A stretch of 34,428 nucleotides of DNA from Marinobacter sp. (lineage in GTDB: Bacteria; Pseudomonadota; Gammaproteobacteria; Pseudomonadales; Oleiphilaceae), in the NCBI GenBank assembly GCA_018623515.1, contig JAAZVL010000015.1, forward strand, positions 1 to 34,428. Direction: 5' to 3'. Both the position numbers and the translations under genes were made by a program. This document shows positions 9,236 through 17,720 of this stretch, one piece after another. Under the pieces are notes generated by a model that had not been told where the DNA came from, searched no databases, and saw only the letters and a list, made by a program, of their open reading frames with translations. Each line of letters begins with the position of its first letter. The first letter of the stretch is position 1.

Positions 9236-10741
9236 ATGACCGATTTTCCCCCTGTTACGGTATTTAGTTTGCCGGACGCCGACCCGCAACCCGGCTTGAT
9301 CCTTGACCGGGACGGTGGCCTGCTCAAGGCCAGCCGCAGCGCCATCGATCTGGCCGGCAGTGCCGGCCTGGATAACCCCGACGCCCTGCTCCCGGTCAAC
9401 ACACAGGCCCTGGTACATTCCTGCCTTCAGCAGACCCGGGCCATCGAGAATGTCGAATCCCGGATACCCGGCCATATCCTGGTGTGGGCCTTCATACCGG
9501 ATCCCGCCACCCGGCAGGTGCTGCTCCGGGGTCGCGATGCCACCGACGAAATCCGAAATCGGGAGCAGGCTGTCCAGTCCAACCGTCTGTACCGGCTGAT
9601 TACCGAAAACACCACCGATCTGATTTCCCGTCATGCTCCGGATGGCCGGTTCATCGACGCGACGCCCGCATCCTGGCGCCTGCTGGGCTACTGGCCCGAG
9701 GAACTGCGGGGAAAGCCTCTGGAGGAGGTGTTCCGGGGCGATCATGTGGTGGAGCAATTGGTTGAAGCCCGTAACCGCCTGCGGGACGACGGCTACGCCA
9801 CCATGACCCTGGAAATCCTGCACCGGGATGGCAGCAAGCGCTGGTTCGAGATTGCCAGCCGGGCCATCCGCGAGACCTACACCGGTGCGGTAGTGGAAGT
9901 CATCAGCGTGTCCCGGGACATCACCGCCCGGGTGGAATCCGAGGAAAGCAACCGGCGACTGGCGGACGAACTCGCCCATGCCGCGCGACTGGCCACCCTG
10001 GGGGAACTGGCCTCGAGCATCGCCCATGAGATGAATCAGCCCCTGGCCACCATCGTGAACTTTGCCAGCGCCAGCCAGCGCTACCTGAAAAACGCCCGGA
10101 CCAATCCGGAATGTCTCGACCGGGTGGACGACGGCCTGCAGAAGATCGTTCACCACGCCAACCGTGCCTCGGAAGTGATCAAGCGGCTCCGTGCATTTCT
10201 GCGCAAGGGCCAGAAACGGACCGCCCCCATTTCCATCAATGATGTGGTCAGCAATGTAGCCCGGCTGTGCCAGTGGGAGGCGGACAAGAACCGGGTCAGA
10301 ATCCGGGAGCACCTGTGTGATGCCTCGCCGGTCATCACCGCCGACCCGGTGTTACTCGAGCAGGTCCTGATCAACCTCATCCGCAACGGTATCGAAGCCA
10401 CGGTCGAGTCCCGGAACACAGACCGCATGGACCGGGCCAACCCTGCCGAGATTACGCTGACAACCTGTATCAATGACCGCAACGAGACCCTGATCGAAGT
10501 CACCGATCAGGGCGACGGGCTGGGCGAACAGGAAATACGCCAGATGTTCCAGCCCTTCTATACCAGCAAACCCCAGGGACTGGGCCTTGGCCTGTCCATG
10601 AGCCGGTCCATTATCGAAGGCTTTGGCGGCTTCCTGGACGCCAGGCCGGCGAAGACCGGGGGCCTGACCCTCACCTGCCGCTTCCCCGGCAGCGGAAACA
10701 AGAATAAGACTGCAACAACGGAGATGTCCCGCAATGACTGA
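9236..10741 (+). CDS. Cytoplasmic PAS-domain sensor histidine kinase (FixL/DctB-like)
   Basis: PAS: RLITENTTDLISRHAPDGRFIDATPASWRLLGYWPEEL; H-box LGELASSIAHEMNQPLATIVNFA; N-box NLIRNGIEA; G-boxes DQGDGLG and GLGLGLSMSRSIIEGFGG; no obvious TM helices. Confidence 0.93.
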   Translation: MTDFPPVTVFSLPDADPQPGLILDRDGGLLKASRSAIDLAGSAGLDNPDALLPVNTQALVHSCLQQTRAIENVESRIPGHILVWAFIPDPATRQVLLRGRDATDEIRNREQAVQSNRLYRLITENTTDLISRHAPDGRFIDATPASWRLLGYWPEELRGKPLEEVFRGDHVVEQLVEARNRLRDDGYATMTLEILHRDGSKRWFEIASRAIRETYTGAVVEVISVSRDITARVESEESNRRLADELAHAARLATLGELASSIAHEMNQPLATIVNFASASQRYLKNARTNPECLDRVDDGLQKIVHHANRASEVIKRLRAFLRKGQKRTAPISINDVVSNVARLCQWEADKNRVRIREHLCDASPVITADPVLLEQVLINLIRNGIEATVESRNTDRMDRANPAEITLTTCINDRNETLIEVTDQGDGLGEQEIRQMFQPFYTSKPQGLGLGLSMSRSIIEGFGGFLDARPAKTGGLTLTCRFPGSGNKNKTATTEMSRND

Positions 10742-11384
10742 ATCACCTGGTAACCCGCCCACCACCGTGTATGTGGTCGACGATGACGCCGGCATGCTCG
10801 AGTCGACTCAATGGCTGCTCGAGTCTGTGGGATTGCGGGTCAGGGCCTACAGCGACGGCCGCAAATTCCTCGATGCCGTGGGCCACACCAGCACCGGCTG
10901 TGTCGTGCTGGATGTGCGGATGCCCGGGCTTGGCGGCCTCAACGTCCAGGAGGAACTGCAGAAACGGGGACTGGAGGTGCCGATCATTTTCGTCTCCGGC
11001 CATGCGGACGTGCCGATCGTGGTCCGGGCATTCAAATCCGGCGCCTTTGATTTTATCGAGAAGCCATTCAACGAGCAGCTTCTGCTCGACAGCGTCCAGC
11101 AGGCCCTGCAGGAGCGCCAGAGCGGCCAACGCTTCCACGGCAATGCCCACACCGAGGCATTGATCGACACCCTCACCCGCCGGGAACGGGATGTCTTCCT
11201 GCCCCTGGCCCAGGGCTATACCAGCCGGGAGATTGCCGATCAGCTCGGCGTCAGCGTGAAGACCATCGATCTGTACCGGGCCCGGGTCATGAAACGCCTG
11301 GGAGCCGAGCGCCTGCCGGATGTAACCGGCATCGCCATTGCCGCCGGACTGGTTGATCCGCTGGATCTGCGGCGCGACGGCTAG
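10734..11384 (+). CDS. FixJ-like LuxR/NarL-family response regulator
   Basis: Receiver VYVVDDDAGMLES..VVLDVRMPGLGG..FVSGHADVPIVVRAFKSGAFDFIEKPF; HTH LTRRERDVFLPLAQGYTSREIADQLGVSVKTIDLYRARVMKRL; overlaps the kinase gene by 8 bp. Confidence 0.95.
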   Translation: MTESPGNPPTTVYVVDDDAGMLESTQWLLESVGLRVRAYSDGRKFLDAVGHTSTGCVVLDVRMPGLGGLNVQEELQKRGLEVPIIFVSGHADVPIVVRAFKSGAFDFIEKPFNEQLLLDSVQQALQERQSGQRFHGNAHTEALIDTLTRRERDVFLPLAQGYTSREIADQLGVSVKTIDLYRARVMKRLGAERLPDVTGIAIAAGLVDPLDLRRDG

Positions 11385-12790
11385 CCCGTTACCTGTTCGT
11401 GCGCCATGGCGCCCAGCCTGGCAACCGCCTTTTCAATGGTTCCGGTCCAGGGGTTACCCCCATTCAGCCGAAGGCAGTTATCGAACTTGTTGGTGGTGGA
11501 GAACATCAGCCCGGGCGCCACGTTGATGTTCTCCGCCCGGGCCTTCTGGTACAACCCGGTACCGGACACACCCTCGGGCAGCTGCACCCAGAGCACAAAT
11601 CCGCCCTGGGGCCGGCTCACCGCCGTGCCCTCGGGGAATGAGCGGGCCACCGCCGAACGCATGCGTTCGGTTGCTTCCCGGTAGTGCTGCCGCGCCGACC
11701 GGAGATACCGGTCATACCCGCCCTGCTCCAGGAAATGGGCAATTGCCAGCTGGGGAATCGAGGAGGTTGCCAGGTTGACGAAATACTTGTGCTGGCGGGC
11801 GCTGGCCATGTGCCGACCGGGAATCATCCAGCCCAGTCGCAGGCCCGGGGAGACGGTCTTGGAAAACGAGCTGCAGTAGATCACGTTGTCGGCCCGGTCA
11901 AAGGCCTTGGCGGGCCTCGGCCGCTCACCGGTGTGGTAAAGGTCGCCGTAGATGTCGTCCTCGATCAGGGGCACGTTGGCCGCCGCCAGCATCGACACCA
12001 GCTGCTTCTTGCGCTCATCAGACATCCGTGCACCCATGGGGTTGCTGTGGTTGGTCACCACCACACAGGCCTTCAGGGGCCATTGATCCAGCGCCAGCTC
12101 AAGCCCCTCGAGACTCAGGCCCTCGGAGGGATGAGTGGGAATTTCAATCACCCGCAGGCCCACCACCTCCAGCGCCTGGAGGATACCCGGGAAGGAGGGC
12201 GACTCGACCGCGACGATGTCTCCGGGCTCAGTGACGGCACGCAGGGCAAGAATGATCGCCTCCTGCGCGCCATTGGTGGCCAGGATATCGTCCGGCGTAA
12301 CCGGCACGCCAATGGTGGCCATGCGCTGGGCGATCTGGCGCCGGAAGGATTCCTTGCCGGGAAAGGCGTAATCCAGGGTTTCCAGCCCCCGGCGTGCGGC
12401 CCAAAGTGTGCTTTGCTGGATCTGGCGTAGAGGCAGGTAATCCGGGTGGGGAATGGCGGTGGCCAGGGGCACCATACGTTTCTGTTCGTCGGCACAAAGG
12501 TCCAGGGTCATTTCCCGCGCGGTCACCGGAACCGGCCTGCTTCGGTGTTTTGGCATCCTGGGTTCGGGTACATCCTGAACCGGCAGGCGCACAAAATAAC
12601 CGCTGCGCTCCCGGGCCTCCAGATACCCTCTGGCCTCCAGGGTCTGATGGGCATGCAATACCGTCGAAATCGACACCCCGAACTGCCGGCTCAGTACCCG
12701 CACACCGGGTAACCGGTCGCCTTCCCGGTACACCCCTTCCTGGATCAGCGCCTGCAGCTGATCCGCCACCTGGCTGTATAGAACGCCCAT
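11381..12790 (-). CDS. MocR-type (GntR HTH + class I aminotransferase) PLP-dependent transcriptional regulator
   Basis: N-terminal wHTH QLQALIQEGVYREGDRLPGVRVLSRQFGVSISTVLHAHQTLEARGYL; aminotransferase part with DDIYGDLYHTGERPRPAKAFDRADNVIYCSSFSKTVSPGLRLGWM (PLP lysine). Confidence 0.95.
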   Translation of the reverse strand: MGVLYSQVADQLQALIQEGVYREGDRLPGVRVLSRQFGVSISTVLHAHQTLEARGYLEARERSGYFVRLPVQDVPEPRMPKHRSRPVPVTAREMTLDLCADEQKRMVPLATAIPHPDYLPLRQIQQSTLWAARRGLETLDYAFPGKESFRRQIAQRMATIGVPVTPDDILATNGAQEAIILALRAVTEPGDIVAVESPSFPGILQALEVVGLRVIEIPTHPSEGLSLEGLELALDQWPLKACVVVTNHSNPMGARMSDERKKQLVSMLAAANVPLIEDDIYGDLYHTGERPRPAKAFDRADNVIYCSSFSKTVSPGLRLGWMIPGRHMASARQHKYFVNLATSSIPQLAIAHFLEQGGYDRYLRSARQHYREATERMRSAVARSFPEGTAVSRPQGGFVLWVQLPEGVSGTGLYQKARAENINVAPGLMFSTTNKFDNCLRLNGGNPWTGTIEKAVARLGAMAHEQVTG

Positions 12791-12871
12791 GCTGCTTCCC
12801 TCCGGCCTCTCATTTCCTTTGTTATTGCACCAGACCTGTCCGGCAACGGGGCAGTACAGATCGGCAACAAA

Positions 12872-12914
12872 TGAACCGGTACAGACACGTTTGAGGCTTG
12901 CCTGTACCGGTTCA
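12872..12914. promoter_or_regulatory. Candidate MocR operator: 13-bp perfect inverted repeat with 17-nt spacer
   Basis: TGAACCGGTACAG (12872-12884) and CTGTACCGGTTCA (12902-12914) between the divergent mocR-like gene and the orphan/phzF genes. Confidence 0.65.
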
Positions 12915-12916
12915 AA

Positions 12917-12937
12917 AACAGATTAACTGAATCTGTT
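12917..12937. promoter_or_regulatory. Second dyad AACAGATT-AACTG-AATCTGTT next to the candidate operator
   Basis: 8-bp perfect inverted repeat, 5-nt spacer; lies in the spacer of a weak TTCAAA-N17-TGTTAT promoter-like arrangement. Confidence 0.45.
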
Positions 12938-12994
12938 ATGCCTGTCAGCGAAGCGGGACAATGGTGACAAGCTCAATGAAGAAGGAGTTTCACC

Positions 12995-13312
12995 ATGGGA
13001 TCCGCCACTGTTCTTACCCGACATTCAGTTGTACCTGTCCTGTTCCCGGACGTTCCTGCCCCAACGCGCAAGGATATCCTCGGGCTGGCAACACCCGGTC
13101 TGCCTTTGGGCACTGTCCGGCCGGAGGTTACCCTGAAATGGCTGGGAGACCTCGGGTTCTCCATCAACCAGCCAATCCTCGGCCACTGGATTCTGACCCT
13201 CGGGCAGCTGCTGACGGAAGTGCACCTTTACAGCGAGGGAGAGCTGGAGCAGTTTGCCAGGTACAAGGCTCATGATTACGCTGAACGAGCACTCGAGGAG
13301 ACAAACCCATGA
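12995..13312 (+). CDS. Small uncharacterised protein (105 aa), translationally coupled to PhzF
   Basis: GAAGGAG-type RBS just upstream of the ATG; stop overlaps the phzF-like start by 4 bp (ATGA); divergent from the MocR gene. No family recognised. Confidence 0.75.
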   Translation: MGSATVLTRHSVVPVLFPDVPAPTRKDILGLATPGLPLGTVRPEVTLKWLGDLGFSINQPILGHWILTLGQLLTEVHLYSEGELEQFARYKAHDYAERALEETNP

Positions 13313-14112
13313 TGCACCCGATCTATCAGGTTGACGCTTTCACCGACCGAGTTTTTGGTGGCAACCCGGCCGCGGTCATGCCCCTGGACCGCTGGTTGCC
13401 GGATGACACCCTCCGGGCCCTGGCCATGGAGAACAACCTTTCCGAAACCGCGTTCCTGGTCCGGCTGCCGGAGGCGGATGAGGCCGACTTCCACATCCGC
13501 TGGTTCACACCCACGGTGGAAGTACCCCTGTGCGGCCATGCCACACTGGCCAGTGCCTGGGTCATCTTCAACAAACTCGACTGGGCGGGAGAGACGATCA
13601 CCCTGCAGTCCAGGAGTGGCCATCTGGGTGTTCGCAGGAAGGATGACTGGCTGGTACTGGACTTCCCCAATCTTGCCTTCGAGGAGCGCAAAACGCCCGG
13701 CATCATCCACGAAGCCCTCGAGGGCGCGCCGGACAACGCCTTCTATGTGCCGAACGACACCAACTACATGGTGGTGCTGGAGAACGAAGCGGCTGTCCGG
13801 TCGGCGCAGCCCGACCAGCGCAAACTCAAGAGCCTCGGCAACCAGGGGCTGATCGTGACCGCCCGGGGCGAGCAATGCGACTTTGTCAGCCGTTATTTTG
13901 CCCCCGGTGCCGGCATTGACGAGGACCCGGTGACCGGCTCCATCCACAGCGTGCTTGTGCCCTACTGGGCACAACAACTTGGCAAGTCTGCTCTTGAGGC
14001 GAGGCAGCTGTCAGCCCGCGGTGGCCGGCTGCGCTGTGCACTCAAGGGCGACCGGGTCGATATAGCCGGCCAGGCTGCGTTCTACATGGAAGGTTCCGTA
14101 CACCTGCCCTGA
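13309..14112 (+). CDS. PhzF family isomerase/epimerase-like protein
   Basis: YQVDAFTDRVFGGNPAAVMPLDRWLPDDTLRALAMENNLSETAFLV; HIRWFTPTVEVPLCGHATLASAWV; FAPGAGIDEDPVTGSIHSVLVPYWAQ. Confidence 0.95.
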   Translation: MMHPIYQVDAFTDRVFGGNPAAVMPLDRWLPDDTLRALAMENNLSETAFLVRLPEADEADFHIRWFTPTVEVPLCGHATLASAWVIFNKLDWAGETITLQSRSGHLGVRRKDDWLVLDFPNLAFEERKTPGIIHEALEGAPDNAFYVPNDTNYMVVLENEAAVRSAQPDQRKLKSLGNQGLIVTARGEQCDFVSRYFAPGAGIDEDPVTGSIHSVLVPYWAQQLGKSALEARQLSARGGRLRCALKGDRVDIAGQAAFYMEGSVHLP

Positions 14113-14121
14113 GACTGGTAT

Positions 14122-14154
14122 ACTGCCCGCCGTTCACTCACACCGGCGGGCAGT
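14122..14154 (+). promoter_or_regulatory. 11-bp perfect hairpin ending one base before the flavoprotein ATG, preceded by an extended -10-like TGGTATACT
   Basis: ACTGCCCGCCG (14122-14132) / CGGCGGGCAGT (14144-14154); ATG at 14156; TG-G-TATACT at 14116-14124. Confidence 0.55.
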
Positions 14155-14155
14155 C

Positions 14156-15352
14156 ATGACAGCATCCTCGGCATCCCACTACGACGTAATCATCATCGGC
14201 GCTGGTGCCGCCGGGCTCATGTGTGCCGCCACCGCGGGCTACCGGGGGCGCCGGGTACTGGTGATTGACCACGCCAACAAGCCCGGGAAAAAGATCCTGA
14301 TGTCCGGCGGCGGACGCTGCAATTTCACCAACCTGAACAGTACACCGGCCAATTTCCTGTCCGATAATCCGCATTACTGTATTTCGGCACTGAAGCGTTA
14401 TACGCCTCAGGATTTCCTGGAACTGGTAGAGCGGCACGGTATCGAGCACGAGGAGAAGGCCCCGGGGCAGCTGTTCTGCCGGGACAGCGCCAGGGACATC
14501 CTGAACATGCTGCTGACCGAGTGCGACTGGGCGGGGGCGGAAGTCCGACTGAAGACCTCTGTCACCAGCGTCAGTGATACCGGAGAGGGCGGTTACCGGC
14601 TGGCCACCAACAGTGGCGCACTCACCTGCGAAGCCCTGGTGATTGCCACCGGCGGACTCTCGATCCCGACCATGGGCGCCACCGGTTTCGGGTACGAGAT
14701 CGCCCGGCAATTCGGCCTGGAGGTGCTCCCCACCCGTGCCGGACTGGTGCCCTTCACGCTCCAGCCGCAGCTGAAAACCCAGCTGGCACCGCTGGCCGGG
14801 ATCAGCTGCCCGGTGGACGCCGAATGCAACCGCCAGCATTTCCGGGAACCCATGCTGGTCACCCATCGTGGCCTGAGTGGCCCGGCCATGCTTCAGATTT
14901 CCAGTTACTGGTATCCGGGCGATGACATCCGCATCAACCTGCTACCGGCGCGAAAGATCGAGGACGACCTGATCAAGCTGCGCAAGCAGAAACCGCGCAC
15001 CACCGTCGCACAGTACCTCAGTGAGCATCTACCGAAACGCTTTGCCGGCGCCTTCAACGACCTTCACGGCTGGTCCGGCCCGCTGCAGGAATACAAGAAC
15101 GCCGATATCGAAACCGTCGCCCAAACCCTGGGAGACTGGACCATCAAGCCCGCGGGCACCGAGGGTTACCGCACGGCGGAAGTCACCCTCGGCGGCGTCG
15201 ACACCAGACAGCTCTCATCAAAAACCATGGCGGTTCTGGACCGGCCGAACCTGTATTTCATCGGGGAAGTGGTGGACGTCACCGGCCACCTGGGCGGTCA
15301 CAATTTCCAGTGGGCCTGGGCGTCCGGTGTTGCTGCCGGGAATGTGGCCTGA
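14156..15352 (+). CDS. NAD(P)/FAD-dependent oxidoreductase, HI0933/BaiN-like flavoprotein
   Basis: DVIIIGAGAAGLMCAATAGYRGRRVLVIDHANKPGKKILMSGGGRCNFTNLN; VDVTGHLGGHNFQWAWASGVAAG near the C-terminus. Confidence 0.93.
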   Translation: MTASSASHYDVIIIGAGAAGLMCAATAGYRGRRVLVIDHANKPGKKILMSGGGRCNFTNLNSTPANFLSDNPHYCISALKRYTPQDFLELVERHGIEHEEKAPGQLFCRDSARDILNMLLTECDWAGAEVRLKTSVTSVSDTGEGGYRLATNSGALTCEALVIATGGLSIPTMGATGFGYEIARQFGLEVLPTRAGLVPFTLQPQLKTQLAPLAGISCPVDAECNRQHFREPMLVTHRGLSGPAMLQISSYWYPGDDIRINLLPARKIEDDLIKLRKQKPRTTVAQYLSEHLPKRFAGAFNDLHGWSGPLQEYKNADIETVAQTLGDWTIKPAGTEGYRTAEVTLGGVDTRQLSSKTMAVLDRPNLYFIGEVVDVTGHLGGHNFQWAWASGVAAGNVA

Positions 15353-15362
15353 GAGCCGAACA

Positions 15363-16613
15363 TCAGCTCACTCGGCGATAACCACCCTCCAGACCATTTT
15401 TCGACAACACCCACTGCCACAGCTGGATATCCCTGGCCCGGAAGGCCCCGGCACAGGACAGCAGGTAATACTCCCACATGCGGTAGAAGCGTTTGCCCAG
15501 TTGCTCCCGGAACTGTGGCCAGGCCGCTTTGAAGTTGTCATACCAGGCCATCAGCGTCCGGTCGTAGTCGGCGCCGAAGTTGTGCAGGTCTTCCACCACG
15601 AACAGTTTATCGGCGGCGTCGCTGACCTGGCTCAGTGAGGGCAGCTCGCCGTTGGGGAAGATGTACTTGTCAATCCAGGGGTCGGAGCCCCCGGACCGGT
15701 CGTTGCTGCCAATGGTATGCAGCAGGAACAGGCCGTCGTCTTTCAGGCAGCGGTGGGCCACCTCCATGTAGGTGCGGTAGTTCTTGCGCCCGACGTGCTC
15801 GAACATGCCGACGCTGACCACCCGGTCAAACTTCTCATGCACTTCCCGGTAGTCCTGCAGCCGGAACTCCAGCGGCAGGTCGGGATACCGGTCACGAGCC
15901 CATGCCGTCTGCTCTTTGGAGATGGTCACCCCGACACACTCCACACCATAATGCTCGGCGGCGTAGCTCATGAAGCTGCCCCAGCCGCAGCCAATGTCGA
16001 GCACTCGCATTCCCGGGTCCAGTTTGAGCTTCTGGCAGATCAGGTCGAGCTTTGCTTCCTGGGCCTGTTCCAGGTTGCTGGCGTCTTTCCAGTAGCCACA
16101 GGTGTAGGTCATTCGGGAGTCGAGCATGGCGCCGTAGAACGCGTTGCCCAGATCGTAGTGGCGTTCGCCCACCTGCCAGGAACGTCGTGCATCCTGCCGG
16201 TTGAGCAGCTTTGATTTGAGGGCGTGAATCATGACGCGGGAAGGCCGTACCTTGTGGTGCAGGCGCGCCCTGAGCAGGCGATGGAAAAACTCGTCGAGCC
16301 GGTCACAGTCCCAGTCGCCATCCATGTAGCTTTCACCGAGCCCCAGGTTGCCCCGGGCAAACACCCGGTCGGCAACACCCGGTGCATTCAACCGCATGTC
16401 CCACGGAGACTGACCGTCCAGACGAATACCTGCCTCGGTCAGCAGTTCCGCCATGTACCGCTCGGACGCGGGCATTCTCCGTTCCCGCAGGTTGCCCAGA
16501 CGCTGGTTCGATGCAACTTGAGGCAATTCCACTCCCTCCTTCCAGATCCGCAACAAACGTGACAATACGGTTGCCGAGAAATCGAAACCTCCACTACCGA
16601 TAAACATAGCCAA
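15363..16613 (-). CDS. cfa: Cyclopropane-fatty-acyl-phospholipid synthase (start uncertain; an internal Met at about 16475 is also plausible)
   Basis: Strong resemblance to E. coli Cfa: GLGESYMDGDWDCDRLDEFF, LDIGCGWGSFMSYAAEHYGVECVGVTIS, VGMFEHVGRKNY, DPWIDKYIFPNGELPSLSQ, CAGAFRARDIQLWQ. Confidence 0.94.
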   Translation of the reverse strand: MAMFIGSGGFDFSATVLSRLLRIWKEGVELPQVASNQRLGNLRERRMPASERYMAELLTEAGIRLDGQSPWDMRLNAPGVADRVFARGNLGLGESYMDGDWDCDRLDEFFHRLLRARLHHKVRPSRVMIHALKSKLLNRQDARRSWQVGERHYDLGNAFYGAMLDSRMTYTCGYWKDASNLEQAQEAKLDLICQKLKLDPGMRVLDIGCGWGSFMSYAAEHYGVECVGVTISKEQTAWARDRYPDLPLEFRLQDYREVHEKFDRVVSVGMFEHVGRKNYRTYMEVAHRCLKDDGLFLLHTIGSNDRSGGSDPWIDKYIFPNGELPSLSQVSDAADKLFVVEDLHNFGADYDRTLMAWYDNFKAAWPQFREQLGKRFYRMWEYYLLSCAGAFRARDIQLWQWVLSKNGLEGGYRRVS

Positions 16614-16698
16614 AAATCGGGAGGGCGGGGTTTGAATTTCTCAATCAGAACAATAGCCGGGGTGGTCCGCCCCGGGTTCGGGTTACGAAGGTGCGGAA

Positions 16699-17550
16699 TC
16701 AGCGAAGGATAACCAGGGGCTTCTGCGCGGTCTTGAGCATGGTTGTCGTGGTACTGCCCACCAGAAACTGGCGGATACGGGAATGGCCATAAGCGCCCAT
16801 GACCAGAATGTCGATATCGTGTTCGTCCTGGTATTGATGCAGAACGGGTTCGACATCCCCCGCGCGGATGGCAAGGGTAATCTCGCCTTCCAGCCCGGAG
16901 AGCATGCTCTCCGCCTTTTTCAGCTGCTCCCAGCGGTCGCTGGTATCGGGGCCGACCATCACCAGGTGCAACGGCATGCCCTTCAACACCGGGCTGCCCG
17001 CCAACAGTTCGACCCCTTTGAAGGCCGTCGCGCTGCCATCGAACGCCAGCATTGCACTCCTGGGCTCGGTATATTCATCCGGCACCAGCAGAATGGGCCG
17101 ATGGACACTGCGGATCACCGTCTCCAGCTGGCTGCCGATGTGAATGTCCCGGTCCGAACTGCTCTCACCGTGCAGCCCCATGACCAGCAACCGGGTCTGG
17201 TTTTCCAGCGCGAGCAAGGATTCGGTCAGCTCGTCATGGCGTTGGCGTTTGGTCACGTCGGTAATGCCGGCTTGTTTCACGCGCTGCTCAGCTTCTTCCA
17301 GCAGGTGGTGACCGTGTTCCAGAGCAAGCTTTGCCCGTTTTCGATCCAGTTCTGCCAGTTCGTCCAGCAGGTGCTCCCGGCTGCCGAGGCCGATGCTGCC
17401 TGCAAGATCCGGCTCTGCCGGGTAACGCTCCTGATCCAGAACATGCAGGAGCATCAGGGGCGCCTCCATGTGCCGGCCTGCCCAGGCCGCGTAATCGCAC
17501 ACCGCCGGAGCCGCGCGGGAGCCATCAATACAGGCAACAACGTTCAACAT
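16699..17550 (-). CDS. Universal stress protein (tandem UspA domains)
   Basis: MLNVVACIDGSRAAPAVCDYAAWAG; second domain AMLAFDGSATAFKG..DILVMGAYGHSRIRQFLVGSTTTTMLKTAQKPLVILR. Confidence 0.93.
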   Translation of the reverse strand: MLNVVACIDGSRAAPAVCDYAAWAGRHMEAPLMLLHVLDQERYPAEPDLAGSIGLGSREHLLDELAELDRKRAKLALEHGHHLLEEAEQRVKQAGITDVTKRQRHDELTESLLALENQTRLLVMGLHGESSSDRDIHIGSQLETVIRSVHRPILLVPDEYTEPRSAMLAFDGSATAFKGVELLAGSPVLKGMPLHLVMVGPDTSDRWEQLKKAESMLSGLEGEITLAIRAGDVEPVLHQYQDEHDIDILVMGAYGHSRIRQFLVGSTTTTMLKTAQKPLVILR

Positions 17551-17720
17551 CTTTACCTCGTCTTCCAGATGATCTTTTTAAATCAGGGCAAGCGATCAAT
17601 AGCAGCGCACTGAAGGTTTGCAAACACCTGCCATTAAAGTAAAACTCGTCAAATCCAACATTCAAAACAGATTGGATCAAAGTGCCGTTCGAATGCAAAG
17701 CCCGGAGCCCTTTTTGACAC

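Noticed and set aside
9215-10312. 365-aa - strand ORF opposite the histidine kinase
   Set aside because: Antisense shadow; all kinase boxes are on the + strand.
11381-11384. Convergent genes sharing the palindromic stop CTAG
   Set aside because: Real (regulator TAG at 11382-11384, MocR stop on the other strand at 11381-11383) but only reflects compact gene packing.
17616-17625. Palindrome GTTTGCAAAC between the universal stress protein and MgtC-like genes
   Set aside because: Only 10 bp with no further symmetry; checked nearby for an FNR/ANR box (TTGATNNNNATCAA) and found no acceptable match.
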